Made by a program: the position numbers and the translations under genes. A stretch of DNA of 5,542 nt from Rhodospirillales bacterium (GTDB lineage Bacteria; Pseudomonadota; Alphaproteobacteria; JAREAF01). Location: assembly GCA_029240475.1 (NCBI GenBank), contig JAREAF010000246.1, positions 1 to 5,542 on the forward strand, read 5' to 3'. This document shows positions 1 to 5,266 of the stretch, piece by piece; position 1 is the first letter of the stretch, and the number at the start of each line of letters is the position of its first letter. The notes beneath the pieces are model-generated. The model had not been told where the DNA came from and did not search any database. It was given only the letters and a program-made list of their open reading frames with translations.

Positions 1-149
1 TCGGCGAGTTCCTTCAAGGTGGCCGCGGCGCGCTCGATCCGGGTGCTGTCCGTCACGCGCCCGTCCTGCATCGGCACGTTGAGATCGACGCGCACCAGCA
101 CGCGCCGCCCCTGCGGCCGGAGCTGGTCGAGCGTGGCGAAGTCAGGCAT
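1..149 (-). CDS. pgk: Phosphoglycerate kinase, N-terminal part (runs off the left edge)
   Basis: Phosphoglycerate kinase catalyses the ATP-forming step of glycolysis (1,3-bisphosphoglycerate + ADP to 3-phosphoglycerate + ATP) and its reverse in gluconeogenesis, in the cytoplasm. Only the first 49 codons lie in the window. The translation begins MPDFATLDQL and continues with RRVLVRVDLNVPMQDGRVTD, the highly conserved PGK N-terminal signature. By homology the substrate-binding residues are Asp22, Asn24 and Arg37 (in the following STRIER segment), and all are present. The ATG at 147-149 is preceded on the minus strand by GAGGGG (159-164), 9 bases upstream, which supports this start. A lipoprotein gene on the same strand lies upstream but ends in its own terminator, so pgk probably has its own promoter (candidate at 180-208). 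The rest of the protein, normally about 400 residues, lies outside the window. Nothing in the visible part is broken. Confidence 0.95.
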   Translation of the reverse strand, partial: MPDFATLDQLRPQGRRVLVRVDLNVPMQDGRVTDSTRIERAAATLKELA

Positions 150-179
150 GGACGGACACCCCTCGTGATCAGCGCGCCC

Positions 180-208
180 CTGTTAACAGCGCGAGGGCGC
201 GCTGGCAA
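180..208 (-). promoter_or_regulatory. Candidate promoter for pgk
   Basis: Read on the minus strand, a -35-like TTGCCA (203-208; 5 of 6 to consensus) is followed after 17 bases by a weak -10-like TAACAG (180-185; 3 of 6). This would start transcription about 25 bases before the pgk ATG and leave room for the GAGGGG ribosome binding site. It lies after the lipoprotein terminator, where a promoter is expected. The -10 match is poor, so the call is tentative. Confidence 0.3.
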
Positions 209-230
209 TGCGGCGCGCGGGATGGACAAG

Positions 231-264
231 CGAAAAGGCCGCCCGACTCTGCCGGACGGCCCTT
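231..264 (-). terminator. Rho-independent terminator of the lipoprotein gene
   Basis: On the minus strand GGCCGTCCG (253-261) pairs with CGGGCGGCC (237-245), a 9-bp GC-rich stem with one G-U pair and a 7-base loop. TTTT (233-236) follows immediately, then CGCTTG. It begins about 30 bases after the lipoprotein stop codon, the usual place for an intrinsic terminator, and separates that gene from pgk. Confidence 0.8.
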
Positions 265-290
265 CCCTTGTGCGTGCTTTGCGAGGAGCG

Positions 291-536
291 TTAGTCCCAG
301 ATTGGATCGCCGAGGTTGAAATCGTCCTCGTCGGTCAGACCGCCCGCGGCCGCGCCGGCGGCGCCGCCCAGGATCGCTCCGGTGAGCGGATTGCCGCCCG
401 TGACCGTGCTGACGGCAGCACCGCCGGCCGCACCTATTCCGGCGCCGCTCAGGGTCCGATCGGTCCTTGAGCTGCCGCAGGCTGCGACCATGGATGCCAC
501 GGTCAGGGCGATCACAAGATTCGTAAAGGTTCGCAT
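291..536 (-). CDS. Small glycine-zipper lipoprotein
   Basis: An 81-residue predicted envelope lipoprotein. Residues 1-19 form a signal peptide (MRTFT, then a hydrophobic stretch) ending in a lipobox V17-A18-A19-C20, so Cys20 should be lipidated after cleavage by signal peptidase II. Gly21 follows, and there is no Asp at +2, so outer-membrane sorting is expected if Lol rules apply. Residues about 31-66 are a Gly/Ala-rich glycine zipper (GAGIGAAGGAA, GGNPLTGAILGG, AGAAAGG), as in OsmB-like and YMGG-type lipoproteins, where it inserts in or packs against membranes. The tail LTDEDDFNLGDPIWD is acidic. The start is well supported: GGGAGGAA (541-548) lies 4 bases from the ATG at 534-536. The gene is monocistronic as far as can be seen, with a terminator at 231-264. 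Its function is unknown. Related proteins are often stress- or envelope-associated, but nothing here proves that. Confidence 0.85.
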   Translation of the reverse strand: MRTFTNLVIALTVASMVAACGSSRTDRTLSGAGIGAAGGAAVSTVTGGNPLTGAILGGAAGAAAGGLTDEDDFNLGDPIWD

Positions 537-763
537 CTTGTTCCTCCCAAACTGACAAACTTCTGCCGTACCAACGCCAATGGACCTAATGCGTTCGGAG
601 GCCGGGTCCTGCGGGACCCACGACCCCCCCGCTGCCCTTGCGGAGGCTCCGCAAAAGCCTGAGATGGTCTGGCCCCGCGAGACCGGGGCTGCATCATGAA
701 AAGCTGGATAGTCTGGACAGGCTTGGCCGGCCTCGATCCGGTCGCCACCATCGGCGGCGCGGT
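537..763. other. Intergenic region with GC-rich hairpins, no convincing gene
   Basis: This gap lies between the divergently oriented lipoprotein gene and the ABC ATPase remnant. I see no protein-like open frame. It holds three compact inverted repeats: GGGTCC/GGACCC (604-609 and 614-619), TTGCGGAG/CTCCGCAA with a 1-base centre (638-654), and GCCCCG/CGGGGC (672-677 and 684-689), plus a run of seven C (624-630). None is followed by a T-run, so they are not clear intrinsic terminators. A 23-codon frame, 696-767, overlaps the ABC remnant's ATG as ATGA. Its ending, GLDPVATIGGAV, vaguely recalls the tail of an FtsX-type permease, but this is too short to call. Confidence 0.5.
638..654. repeat. Near-perfect 17-base palindrome TTGCGGAG-G-CTCCGCAA
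   Basis: Two 8-base arms (638-645 and 647-654) are perfect reverse complements around a single G. The arrangement could be a cruciform or hairpin, or a dimeric-regulator operator for one of the divergent units either side. There is no adjacent T-run on either strand, which argues against a terminator. Confidence 0.5.
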
Positions 764-1261
764 ATGAGCGCCAGTCCCGTCATCGAAGCGCGCGGCACCG
801 GCCCCTCCGGGTCTGGCAAATCGTCCCTGCTCTATCGCTTGGGCCTGATCGACGTCCCAACTTCCGGCGAGGTGCTGATCGAGGGGGATGCAACCGGCCG
901 GCTCCGCTCCGAGCAGCGCGCGCATTCGTCTGGAGAAGCTCGGTTTCGTCTTCCAATTCCACTTCCTGCTGCCGGAGTTTTCGGCGCTCGCCAATGTGCT
1001 GATTCCGATGAAGAAGCTGCGCCGCACCCCCGAGCACGAGCTGAAGGATCGCTGGCGAACGATCCGGCCGTCATCCTCGCCGACGCGCGCACCGGCAATC
1101 TCGACACCCGCAACTCCGCCATCGTGTTCGACATCTTCGCCGGCATCGCGGAGCGCGAGGGGCGCAGCGTGGTGGCGGTCACGCACGATCTCGAGCTGGC
1201 GCGGCGCGCCGGCCGCCGCGTCCATCTGGTGGATGGACGGCTGGCTCCGGTTCCGGCTTGA
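764..1261 (+). pseudogene. Decayed LolD-type ABC transporter ATPase (two deletions, frameshift, broken Walker B)
   Basis: Remnant of an ABC ATPase of the LolD/MacB type, which powers substrate extraction from the inner membrane with FtsX-type permeases. The start MSASPVIEARG is normal, but it jumps straight to TGPSGSGKSS: Walker A lies at residues 13-20 instead of about 40, so roughly 30 residues are missing. The first reading frame continues PTSGEVLIEG to about 916. A frame change at the GC-dinucleotide run (916-923) then moves the homology to another frame: RIRLEKLGFVFQFHFLLPEF and SALANVLIPMKKL, where QFHFLLPEFSAL closely matches the LolD Q-loop region. Near 1045-1055 homology returns to the first frame at LANDPAVILAD. 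Some 30-40 residues, including the LSGGQ signature, are absent there. Walker B reads ILADARTGNLD instead of the usual ILADEPTGNLD, losing the catalytic Glu. The H-loop THD and the end (HLVDGRL) remain. About 165 codons survive where about 230 are expected. It cannot encode a working ATPase. No permease gene is seen beside it. Confidence 0.88.
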
Positions 1262-1299
1262 CGGCGGAGCGGACGCCACCCAGTTTCCAGTCCAGGACC

Positions 1300-2358
1300 A
1301 TGTCTGCCGAAGCCGCACCCTCCACGCCCGAACGGCGCCTCGCGCGCCTCGCCTATCGCGCCGCGCACGCCACCCGCATGGGCTGGTATGCGGGGCTCTA
1401 CCGGCTGTCGCGCCGGCTGACCACGCCGACGCCCGCCGCCCCGGGCGTGGCGGAGCGCATGCCGGGCCTGGCGCAACTGCGCGCCGATCTCGAGGCCTTG
1501 ATCGAGCAGGATCTCGCAAACATCGATGCCGGGCTCTACCGCATGCCCGAGGACGTCCTCCCCGGCCCCGCCGCCTTGCGCCAGGCGGCCCGCTACATCG
1601 CCGACCTGCGCGCGGTCGATCGGCGGCGGCGCGCGAAGGACGGGCAGGAGGTGTTCCGCTCCAAGGAGAACGGGCGCTTCCCCCGCTATTACCTCCAGAA
1701 TTTTCACTATCAGACCGACGGCTATCTCAGCCGGCGTTCCGCCGAGCTCTACGATTTCCAGGTGGAGGTGCTGTTCGGCGGCACGGCCGATCTGATGCGC
1801 CGCCAGGCGCTCGCGCCGATCGCCGGCCACGTGTGCGGGCGCCGGCACGGCGAGCTGCGGCTGCTCGACGTGGCCTGCGGCACCGGGCGGTTCCTCGCCC
1901 AGATCAAGAGCAACTGGCCGCGGCTGCCGGTCACCGGGATCGACCTCAGCCCCTTTTACCTTGCCGAGGCGCGCGACCGGCTCAAGCCATGGTCACGGGT
2001 CTCGCTCGTCGAGGGCGCGGCCGAGAAGCTGCCCTTCCCGGATGGGCAGTTCGATCTCGTCACCAGCGTCTTTCTCTTGCACGAGCTGCCGCGCAAGGTG
2101 CGCCATGCCGCGCTCACCGAGATGGCGCGCGTGCTGAAGCCTGGCGGCCTGCTGATCCTGGTGGACTCCCTGCAGCGGGGCGACAAGCCGGAATACGAGG
2201 CGCTGATGGACCATTTCCCGGCAGCCTTCCACGAGCCGTACTACGACGACTACACGCGCGACGAGCTCGAGCCCGTGCTGGAGAGAGCCGGGCTTGCGCC
2301 GGCAGGGGTCGAACTCGCCTATTTCTCGAAGATCGCGAAGGCGGCCAAGCGGGGCTGA
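1300..2358 (+). CDS. Class I SAM-dependent methyltransferase (UbiE/type 11-like) with conserved N-terminal extension
   Basis: A 352-residue protein. The C-terminal half is a Rossmann-fold methyltransferase: motif I LLDVACGTG (188-196) binds SAM, the acidic residue of GIDLSPFY (from 213) would hold the ribose, EGAAEKLPFPDGQFDLV (from 238) and LLHELPR (259-265) are motifs II/III, and LKPGGLLILVDS (from 279) closes the core. This resembles UbiE/methyltransferase-11 enzymes. The N-terminal half carries FPRYYLQNFHYQTDGYLS and the later LFGGTADLMRR; I recall similar N-terminal modules in a group of cyanobacterial and plant methyltransferases, but its role is unknown to me. The substrate is unknown. 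Start choice is uncertain. ATG at 1300 is used here, with AGGA only 2 bases away. An in-frame TTG at 1258 overlaps the ABC remnant's stop as TTGA and would add 14 residues, with no better ribosome binding site. No membrane segment or terminator is evident. The gene is intact although the upstream gene is broken. Confidence 0.85.
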   Translation: MSAEAAPSTPERRLARLAYRAAHATRMGWYAGLYRLSRRLTTPTPAAPGVAERMPGLAQLRADLEALIEQDLANIDAGLYRMPEDVLPGPAALRQAARYIADLRAVDRRRRAKDGQEVFRSKENGRFPRYYLQNFHYQTDGYLSRRSAELYDFQVEVLFGGTADLMRRQALAPIAGHVCGRRHGELRLLDVACGTGRFLAQIKSNWPRLPVTGIDLSPFYLAEARDRLKPWSRVSLVEGAAEKLPFPDGQFDLVTSVFLLHELPRKVRHAALTEMARVLKPGGLLILVDSLQRGDKPEYEALMDHFPAAFHEPYYDDYTRDELEPVLERAGLAPAGVELAYFSKIAKAAKRG

Positions 2359-2418
2359 CGGCTACTCCTTTCGAGAGTGCGGCTGGAGAGTCGGGACAAC
2401 ACATTTGCGCGGTCGTCT

Positions 2419-2446
2419 TTGCGCCTCGGAAAGCGTTGTATATTAG
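2419..2446 (+). promoter_or_regulatory. Candidate promoter for the acyl-CoA ligase gene
   Basis: An AT-rich island in a GC-rich gap contains TATATT (2439-2444; 5 of 6 to the -10 consensus), overlapping TATTAG (2441-2446). TTGCGC (2419-2424) lies 14 bases before the first and 16 before the second, and could serve as -35. Transcription from here would give a leader of about 110 bases that includes two hairpins. The element is the only obvious sigma-70-like site in the gap, but its -35 is weak. Confidence 0.4.
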
Positions 2447-2462
2447 AGTTGCTGGAAACTTA

Positions 2463-2531
2463 GGCCGGCGTGAGACCGGCCGGGGCCGGAGATGGCCCGC
2501 CTGGGCTTTGCGTACCCGCGGGACCGTCCCG
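2463..2531 (+). repeat. Two inverted repeats in the ligase leader region
   Basis: GGCCGG (2463-2468) and CCGGCC (2476-2481) can form a hairpin with a 7-base loop. Further on CGGGAC-C-GTCCCG (2519-2531) is a perfect 13-base palindrome ending 14 bases before the ribosome binding site. Both lie between the promoter candidate and the start codon. They could be an operator or a leader structure. With such GC-rich sequence, chance is a real alternative. Confidence 0.4.
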
Positions 2532-2561
2532 AGCCGGAACTGGTAAGGGGAGGTTGCGATC

Positions 2562-4268
2562 ATGAATGGCGCTGACGGCGGGGTCGGCACGAGCCACCCC
2601 TGGCTTGCCTCGTATCCGGCCAATGTGGATTGGCACGCGAAGATCCCGGCCAAGCCGCTCTATGCGCTGCTCGACGAGGCGGTCGCGCGTTTCGCCGACC
2701 GCCCGTGCGTCGACTTCCTCGACAAGCGCTTCAGCTATCGCGAGATCGGCGAGATGGCGAACCGCGCGGCCAAGGGGCTGGTGAAGCTCGGCGTCCGGCG
2801 CGGCACCAAGGTCGGGCTCTTCCTGCCGAACTGCCCTTATTCGGTGATCTTCTATTTCGGGATCCTGAAGGCGGGCGGCACCGTGGTGAATTTCAACCCG
2901 CTCTATGCCGAGCGCGAGCTGATCCATCAGATCCAGGACTCCGACACCGAGTTCATGGTGACGCTCGACGTCAAGGCACTCTGCGACAAGCTGCTGCCGC
3001 TGATGGCCAAGACGGGGCTGAAGAAGGTGATCGTCTGCCCGATGGCGGCGATCCTGCCCTTCCCGAAGAACATCCTGTTCCCGATCGCCAAGCGCAAGGA
3101 GATCGCGCGCCTTCCGGACGGGGCCCGCACCGTCTTCTACGAAGAGATCGTCGCCAATGACGGCGCGATCGCGCCCGCCGATATCGACCCCGAGGCCGAC
3201 ATCGCGCTGCTGCAATATACCGGCGGCACGACCGGCGTGCCCAAGGGCGCGATGCTGACGCACGCCAACGCCGTCGCCAATGCCGTGCAGCTCCGCCTCT
3301 GGGCGCCCGGCCTCGGTGCGCAACCGGAAAAGATCCTGGGCGTGCTGCCGCTCTTCCATGTCTTCGCCATGACCGTGGTGATGACTCACGGCCTCTTGCT
3401 GGGCGCGGAGATGATCCTGCTGCCGCGCTACGAGCTGAGGCAGCTGCTCAAGACCATCGAGAAGAAGAAGCCAACCGTCTTCGTCGGCGTGCCCACGCTC
3501 TATGCCGCGATCAACAACGCAAAGGAGACGCAGGGCACGAATCTGCGCTCGCTGAAATACTGCATCTCGGGCGGCGCGCCGCTGCCGCTGGAGGTCAAGC
3601 ACCGCTTCGAGGAGCTGAGCGGCTGCGTGCTGGTCGAGGGCTACGGGCTCTCGGAGACCGCGCCGGTCGCCACCTGCAATCCGTTCCTGGGCGAGAACAG
3701 GGAGGGCTCGATCGGCCTGCCCCTGCCCGGCACCATCGTCGAGATCGTCGCCATCGACGGCTCGGACCGCGTGCTGCCGCCGGGCGAGCGCGGCGAGGTC
3801 TGCATCCGCGGCCCGCAGGTGATGAAGGGCTATTGGAAGAAGCCCGAGGAGAGCGCCAAGGCCCTTAAAGGCGGGCGGTTCCATTCGGGCGACATCGGCT
3901 ATATCGACGCCGAGGGCTACATCTACATCGTCGACCGGCTGAAGGAGATGATCCTCTGCGGCGGCTACAACGTCTATCCGCGCAATGTCGAGGAGGCGAT
4001 CTACATGCATCCCGCCGTCGCCGAATGCGCGGTGATCGGCGTCGCCGATCCCTATCGCGGCCAGACGGTGAAGGCCTTCGTCGTGCTGCGCGAAGGACAG
4101 TCGCTGACGAAGGACGCGCTCTGCGAGTTCCTCAAGGACAAGCTCTCGCCGATCGAGATGCCCAAGCAGATCGAGTTCCGCGCGAGCCTGCCCAAGACCG
4201 CCATAGGCAAGATCCTCAAGAAAGCGCTGGTCGCGGAGGAAGAGGCGAAGGCGCCGGCGGCGGCTTGA
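2562..4268 (+). CDS. fadD: Long-chain fatty acid--CoA ligase (FadD/PimA-like, AMP-forming)
   Basis: A 568-residue ANL-superfamily adenylating enzyme that activates a carboxylic acid, probably a long-chain fatty acid or dicarboxylate, to its acyl-CoA with ATP, in the cytoplasm or at the inner membrane face. It commits substrates to beta-oxidation or lipid synthesis. Visible motifs in order: P-loop YTGGTTGVPKG (219-229); YGLSETAP (361-368) with Glu365; HSGDIGYID (from 441) with Asp444; the FACS-type segment DRLKEMILCGGYNVYP (458-473), forming the hinge; and Lys550 in KTAIGK, the adenylation lysine. All are intact and the length is normal for the family. The start ATG has an excellent AAGGGGAGG (2545-2553) 8 bases upstream. 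A short C-terminal Ala/Glu-rich tail follows the last motif. It stands alone after a 203-base gap and converges on the toxin gene with 5 bases between stops. Annotation as PimA-type dicarboxylate--CoA ligase is equally possible; chain-length preference cannot be read from the sequence. Confidence 0.93.
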   Translation: MNGADGGVGTSHPWLASYPANVDWHAKIPAKPLYALLDEAVARFADRPCVDFLDKRFSYREIGEMANRAAKGLVKLGVRRGTKVGLFLPNCPYSVIFYFGILKAGGTVVNFNPLYAERELIHQIQDSDTEFMVTLDVKALCDKLLPLMAKTGLKKVIVCPMAAILPFPKNILFPIAKRKEIARLPDGARTVFYEEIVANDGAIAPADIDPEADIALLQYTGGTTGVPKGAMLTHANAVANAVQLRLWAPGLGAQPEKILGVLPLFHVFAMTVVMTHGLLLGAEMILLPRYELRQLLKTIEKKKPTVFVGVPTLYAAINNAKETQGTNLRSLKYCISGGAPLPLEVKHRFEELSGCVLVEGYGLSETAPVATCNPFLGENREGSIGLPLPGTIVEIVAIDGSDRVLPPGERGEVCIRGPQVMKGYWKKPEESAKALKGGRFHSGDIGYIDAEGYIYIVDRLKEMILCGGYNVYPRNVEEAIYMHPAVAECAVIGVADPYRGQTVKAFVVLREGQSLTKDALCEFLKDKLSPIEMPKQIEFRASLPKTAIGKILKKALVAEEEAKAPAAA

Positions 4269-4284
4269 ATTGCTCAGCCGCCGG
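4254..4284. repeat. GC-rich inverted repeat spanning both convergent stop codons
   Basis: CCGGCGGC (4254-4261) and GCCGCCGG (4277-4284) are perfect 8-base arms; a shifted 7-base pairing (4258-4264 with 4277-4283) is also possible. The loop holds the TGA of the ligase and the TCA (reverse TGA) of the toxin gene. It could act as a shared bidirectional terminator, but no T-run follows on either strand, so this role is only inferred. Confidence 0.4.
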
Positions 4285-4825
4285 AGGACCGCTGGGCGCG
4301 CCGCCACGCTGTCCAGTCGATCGCCTCATCCGAGCGGACAGAGAGAGCGGCGGGCTCAAGCCGATCGGTGAAGAGCATGAGGTTGAGCCCGCTCCAGCGC
4401 GCGCTCGGCACGATCATGCCCGAAAATCCGAGGAACTGCGCGGCGTCGCCGATCTCTTGGGTGCGCGCATACAGCAGCTCGGCGTATTTGTCGCCCTCGA
4501 TGCCGAGCTGCTCCAGGGCGCCCATATCGGGCAAGCGCAGCAGCCGTTCCGCGCGCACGGAAAGCTCATAGAGGTGAAACCGGACCTTGCTCGGGAAAAC
4601 CGGCTGGCGCGACAGGTGAAAATGGATTTCCGCCATCGCGCCTTCGCGCGAGAGGGCCGTATAGAGCACATCGAAGGTGCCGGGGTCCCAGCGCGCGCCG
4701 GACGGACTCCCAAGCAGCGGATCACGACCGTCCCTGACGATGCGCCAGGCGATGCCCTCGAAATCCTCGCGAGGACAGGCATCCAGCGCATCCAAGAGCG
4801 CAAGGTCGCGGGCCTTTCGATCCAA
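4274..4825 (-). CDS. RES-domain toxin of a type II toxin-antitoxin system
   Basis: A 183-residue RES-domain protein. Characterised family members attack NAD+: MbcT of Mycobacterium tuberculosis phosphorolyses NAD+, and ParT ADP-ribosylates a host enzyme. The family's named residues can be assigned: Arg28 (AWRIV), Arg45 in GARWDP, Tyr55 in VLYTAL, Glu66 in MAEIHFH, and Ser141 in PSARW, followed by Asn148. The fold looks complete, so the toxin is probably active. It is the second gene of an operon behind its antitoxin, the usual RES/Xre order. The start is odd. The only common initiation codon upstream of the domain is TTG (4823-4825), with no clear Shine-Dalgarno sequence. It lies in the same frame as the antitoxin, five codons (including two ATC) after the antitoxin TAG. 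Translation is therefore probably coupled to that of the antitoxin and weak, which would keep toxin below antitoxin. Substrate choice (phosphorylase or transferase) is not readable. Confidence 0.88.
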   Translation of the reverse strand: MDRKARDLALLDALDACPREDFEGIAWRIVRDGRDPLLGSPSGARWDPGTFDVLYTALSREGAMAEIHFHLSRQPVFPSKVRFHLYELSVRAERLLRLPDMGALEQLGIEGDKYAELLYARTQEIGDAAQFLGFSGMIVPSARWSGLNLMLFTDRLEPAALSVRSDEAIDWTAWRRAQRSSGG

Positions 4826-4837
4826 GATGATCTGCCG

Positions 4838-5176
4838 CTAGAGGAAGGCTCCGGCATCGAGCCGGTCGATCGCGGCCAGCACATCTTCGGTTCGGTTGGC
4901 GCGAATAAGGTCGATGGCGCGCTGGCCCTCCAGCAGGGGGTGGCGCGCATGCAGCCAGAGCCGGATTTCGTCCGCCGTATAGAAATCCGAGAGGCGGTCC
5001 ACGACGAAGCGCAGATCGGCGATCACGGTTTGCGTATGCAGGCTCGGAGTGGCCTTTCCATGCGACCAGCGCGACACCGTCGCCGTGGAGACGTCTACGA
5101 TGTTGGCGACGTCCTTGCCCTGAAGGCCGCCACGGTCCTTCAAATCGTCAAGAATGCGGGCGACAGCGCTACTCAT
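4838..5176 (-). CDS. Xre/ParS/MbcA-type antitoxin (HTH plus DUF2384-like toxin-binding domain)
   Basis: A 112-residue antitoxin paired with the RES toxin encoded 12 bases downstream. Residues about 18-44 (LQGKDVANIVDVSTATVSRW and following) form an Xre-like helix-turn-helix. The C-terminal half, from LRFVVDRLSDFYTADEIRLW to DAGAFL, is the helical toxin-binding region typical of the Xre/MbcA/ParS group, whose C-terminal tail blocks the RES active site. Members bind their own promoter alone or with toxin and autorepress. An 8-base inverted repeat (5195-5221) over the -35 here is a fitting operator. The start ATG (5174-5176) has no Shine-Dalgarno sequence, but it lies only 6 bases after a -10-like hexamer, which suggests a leaderless mRNA. 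The ending TAG is followed in the same frame by the toxin. The length is normal to slightly short for the family, and no damage is seen. Confidence 0.88.
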   Translation of the reverse strand: MSSAVARILDDLKDRGGLQGKDVANIVDVSTATVSRWSHGKATPSLHTQTVIADLRFVVDRLSDFYTADEIRLWLHARHPLLEGQRAIDLIRANRTEDVLAAIDRLDAGAFL

Positions 5177-5182
5177 TCGATG

Positions 5183-5211
5183 AGATTACGTTTCGATTTC
5201 ACCTTCGTCAA
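5183..5211 (-). promoter_or_regulatory. Promoter of the antitoxin-toxin operon
   Basis: On the minus strand TTGACG (5206-5211; 5 of 6) and TAATCT (5183-5188; 3 of 6) are separated by exactly 17 bases. The ATG begins 6 bases after the -10 element, where transcription should start, so the transcript is predicted to be leaderless or nearly so. This agrees with the lack of a ribosome binding site. Confidence 0.55.
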
Positions 5212-5221
5212 ACGTGAAATC
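5195..5221. promoter_or_regulatory. Inverted-repeat operator over the antitoxin promoter
   Basis: GATTTCAC (5195-5202) and GTGAAATC (5214-5221) are perfect inverted 8-base arms with an 11-base centre; arm centres lie 19 bases apart, close to two helical turns. The repeat straddles the -35 of the antitoxin promoter. A dimeric Xre antitoxin or antitoxin-toxin complex binding here would block RNA polymerase. Assignment to the antitoxin is inferred from position. Confidence 0.5.
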
Positions 5222-5236
5222 AGCCCTTTGGAGCTA

Positions 5237-5266
5237 CTTGACGTTTACGTAAAGGTGAACCATTCT
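5237..5266 (+). promoter_or_regulatory. MerR-gene promoter with embedded LiuR-like palindrome
   Basis: TTGACG (5238-5243) and CATTCT (5261-5266) are 17 bases apart, and the MerR ATG lies 6 bases after the -10. Inside is the perfect palindrome TTTACGTAAA (5244-5253), and CTTGACGTTTACGTAAAG (5237-5254) is an 18-base imperfect palindrome (14 of 18 positions symmetric). From memory this resembles the operator described for LiuR-type MerR regulators of branched-chain amino-acid and acyl-CoA catabolism. Its position over the -35 and spacer fits autoregulation by the adjacent MerR protein. Confidence 0.55.

Noticed and set aside
638..654. Palindrome as an intrinsic terminator
   Set aside because: No T-run follows the stem on either strand, and no gene ends nearby; kept only as a repeat.
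696..767. 23-codon ORF overlapping the ABC remnant start as ATGA, possibly the tail of an FtsX-type permease
   Set aside because: The ending GLDPVATIGGAV is weakly suggestive, but the frame has a TGA at 660-662 and no upstream permease sequence, so it is too short to support.
512..1519. Long minus-strand frames (335 and 338 codons) opposite the ABC remnant and methyltransferase
   Set aside because: No motif, low-complexity composition, and they overlap each other and recognisable genes on the plus strand.
888..2546. 552-codon plus-strand frame across the ABC remnant and the methyltransferase
   Set aside because: Only its first part (about 917-1050) shows protein homology, to the LolD Q-loop region. 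The rest is Arg/Ala/Pro-rich out-of-frame translation of the methyltransferase.
2460..4307. 615-codon open frame antisense to the acyl-CoA ligase
   Set aside because: It is longer than the ligase, but its translation is rich in Arg/Leu/Asp/His repeats with no family motif, and it mirrors the codon bias of the intact ligase on the other strand. It is a GC-rich shadow frame.
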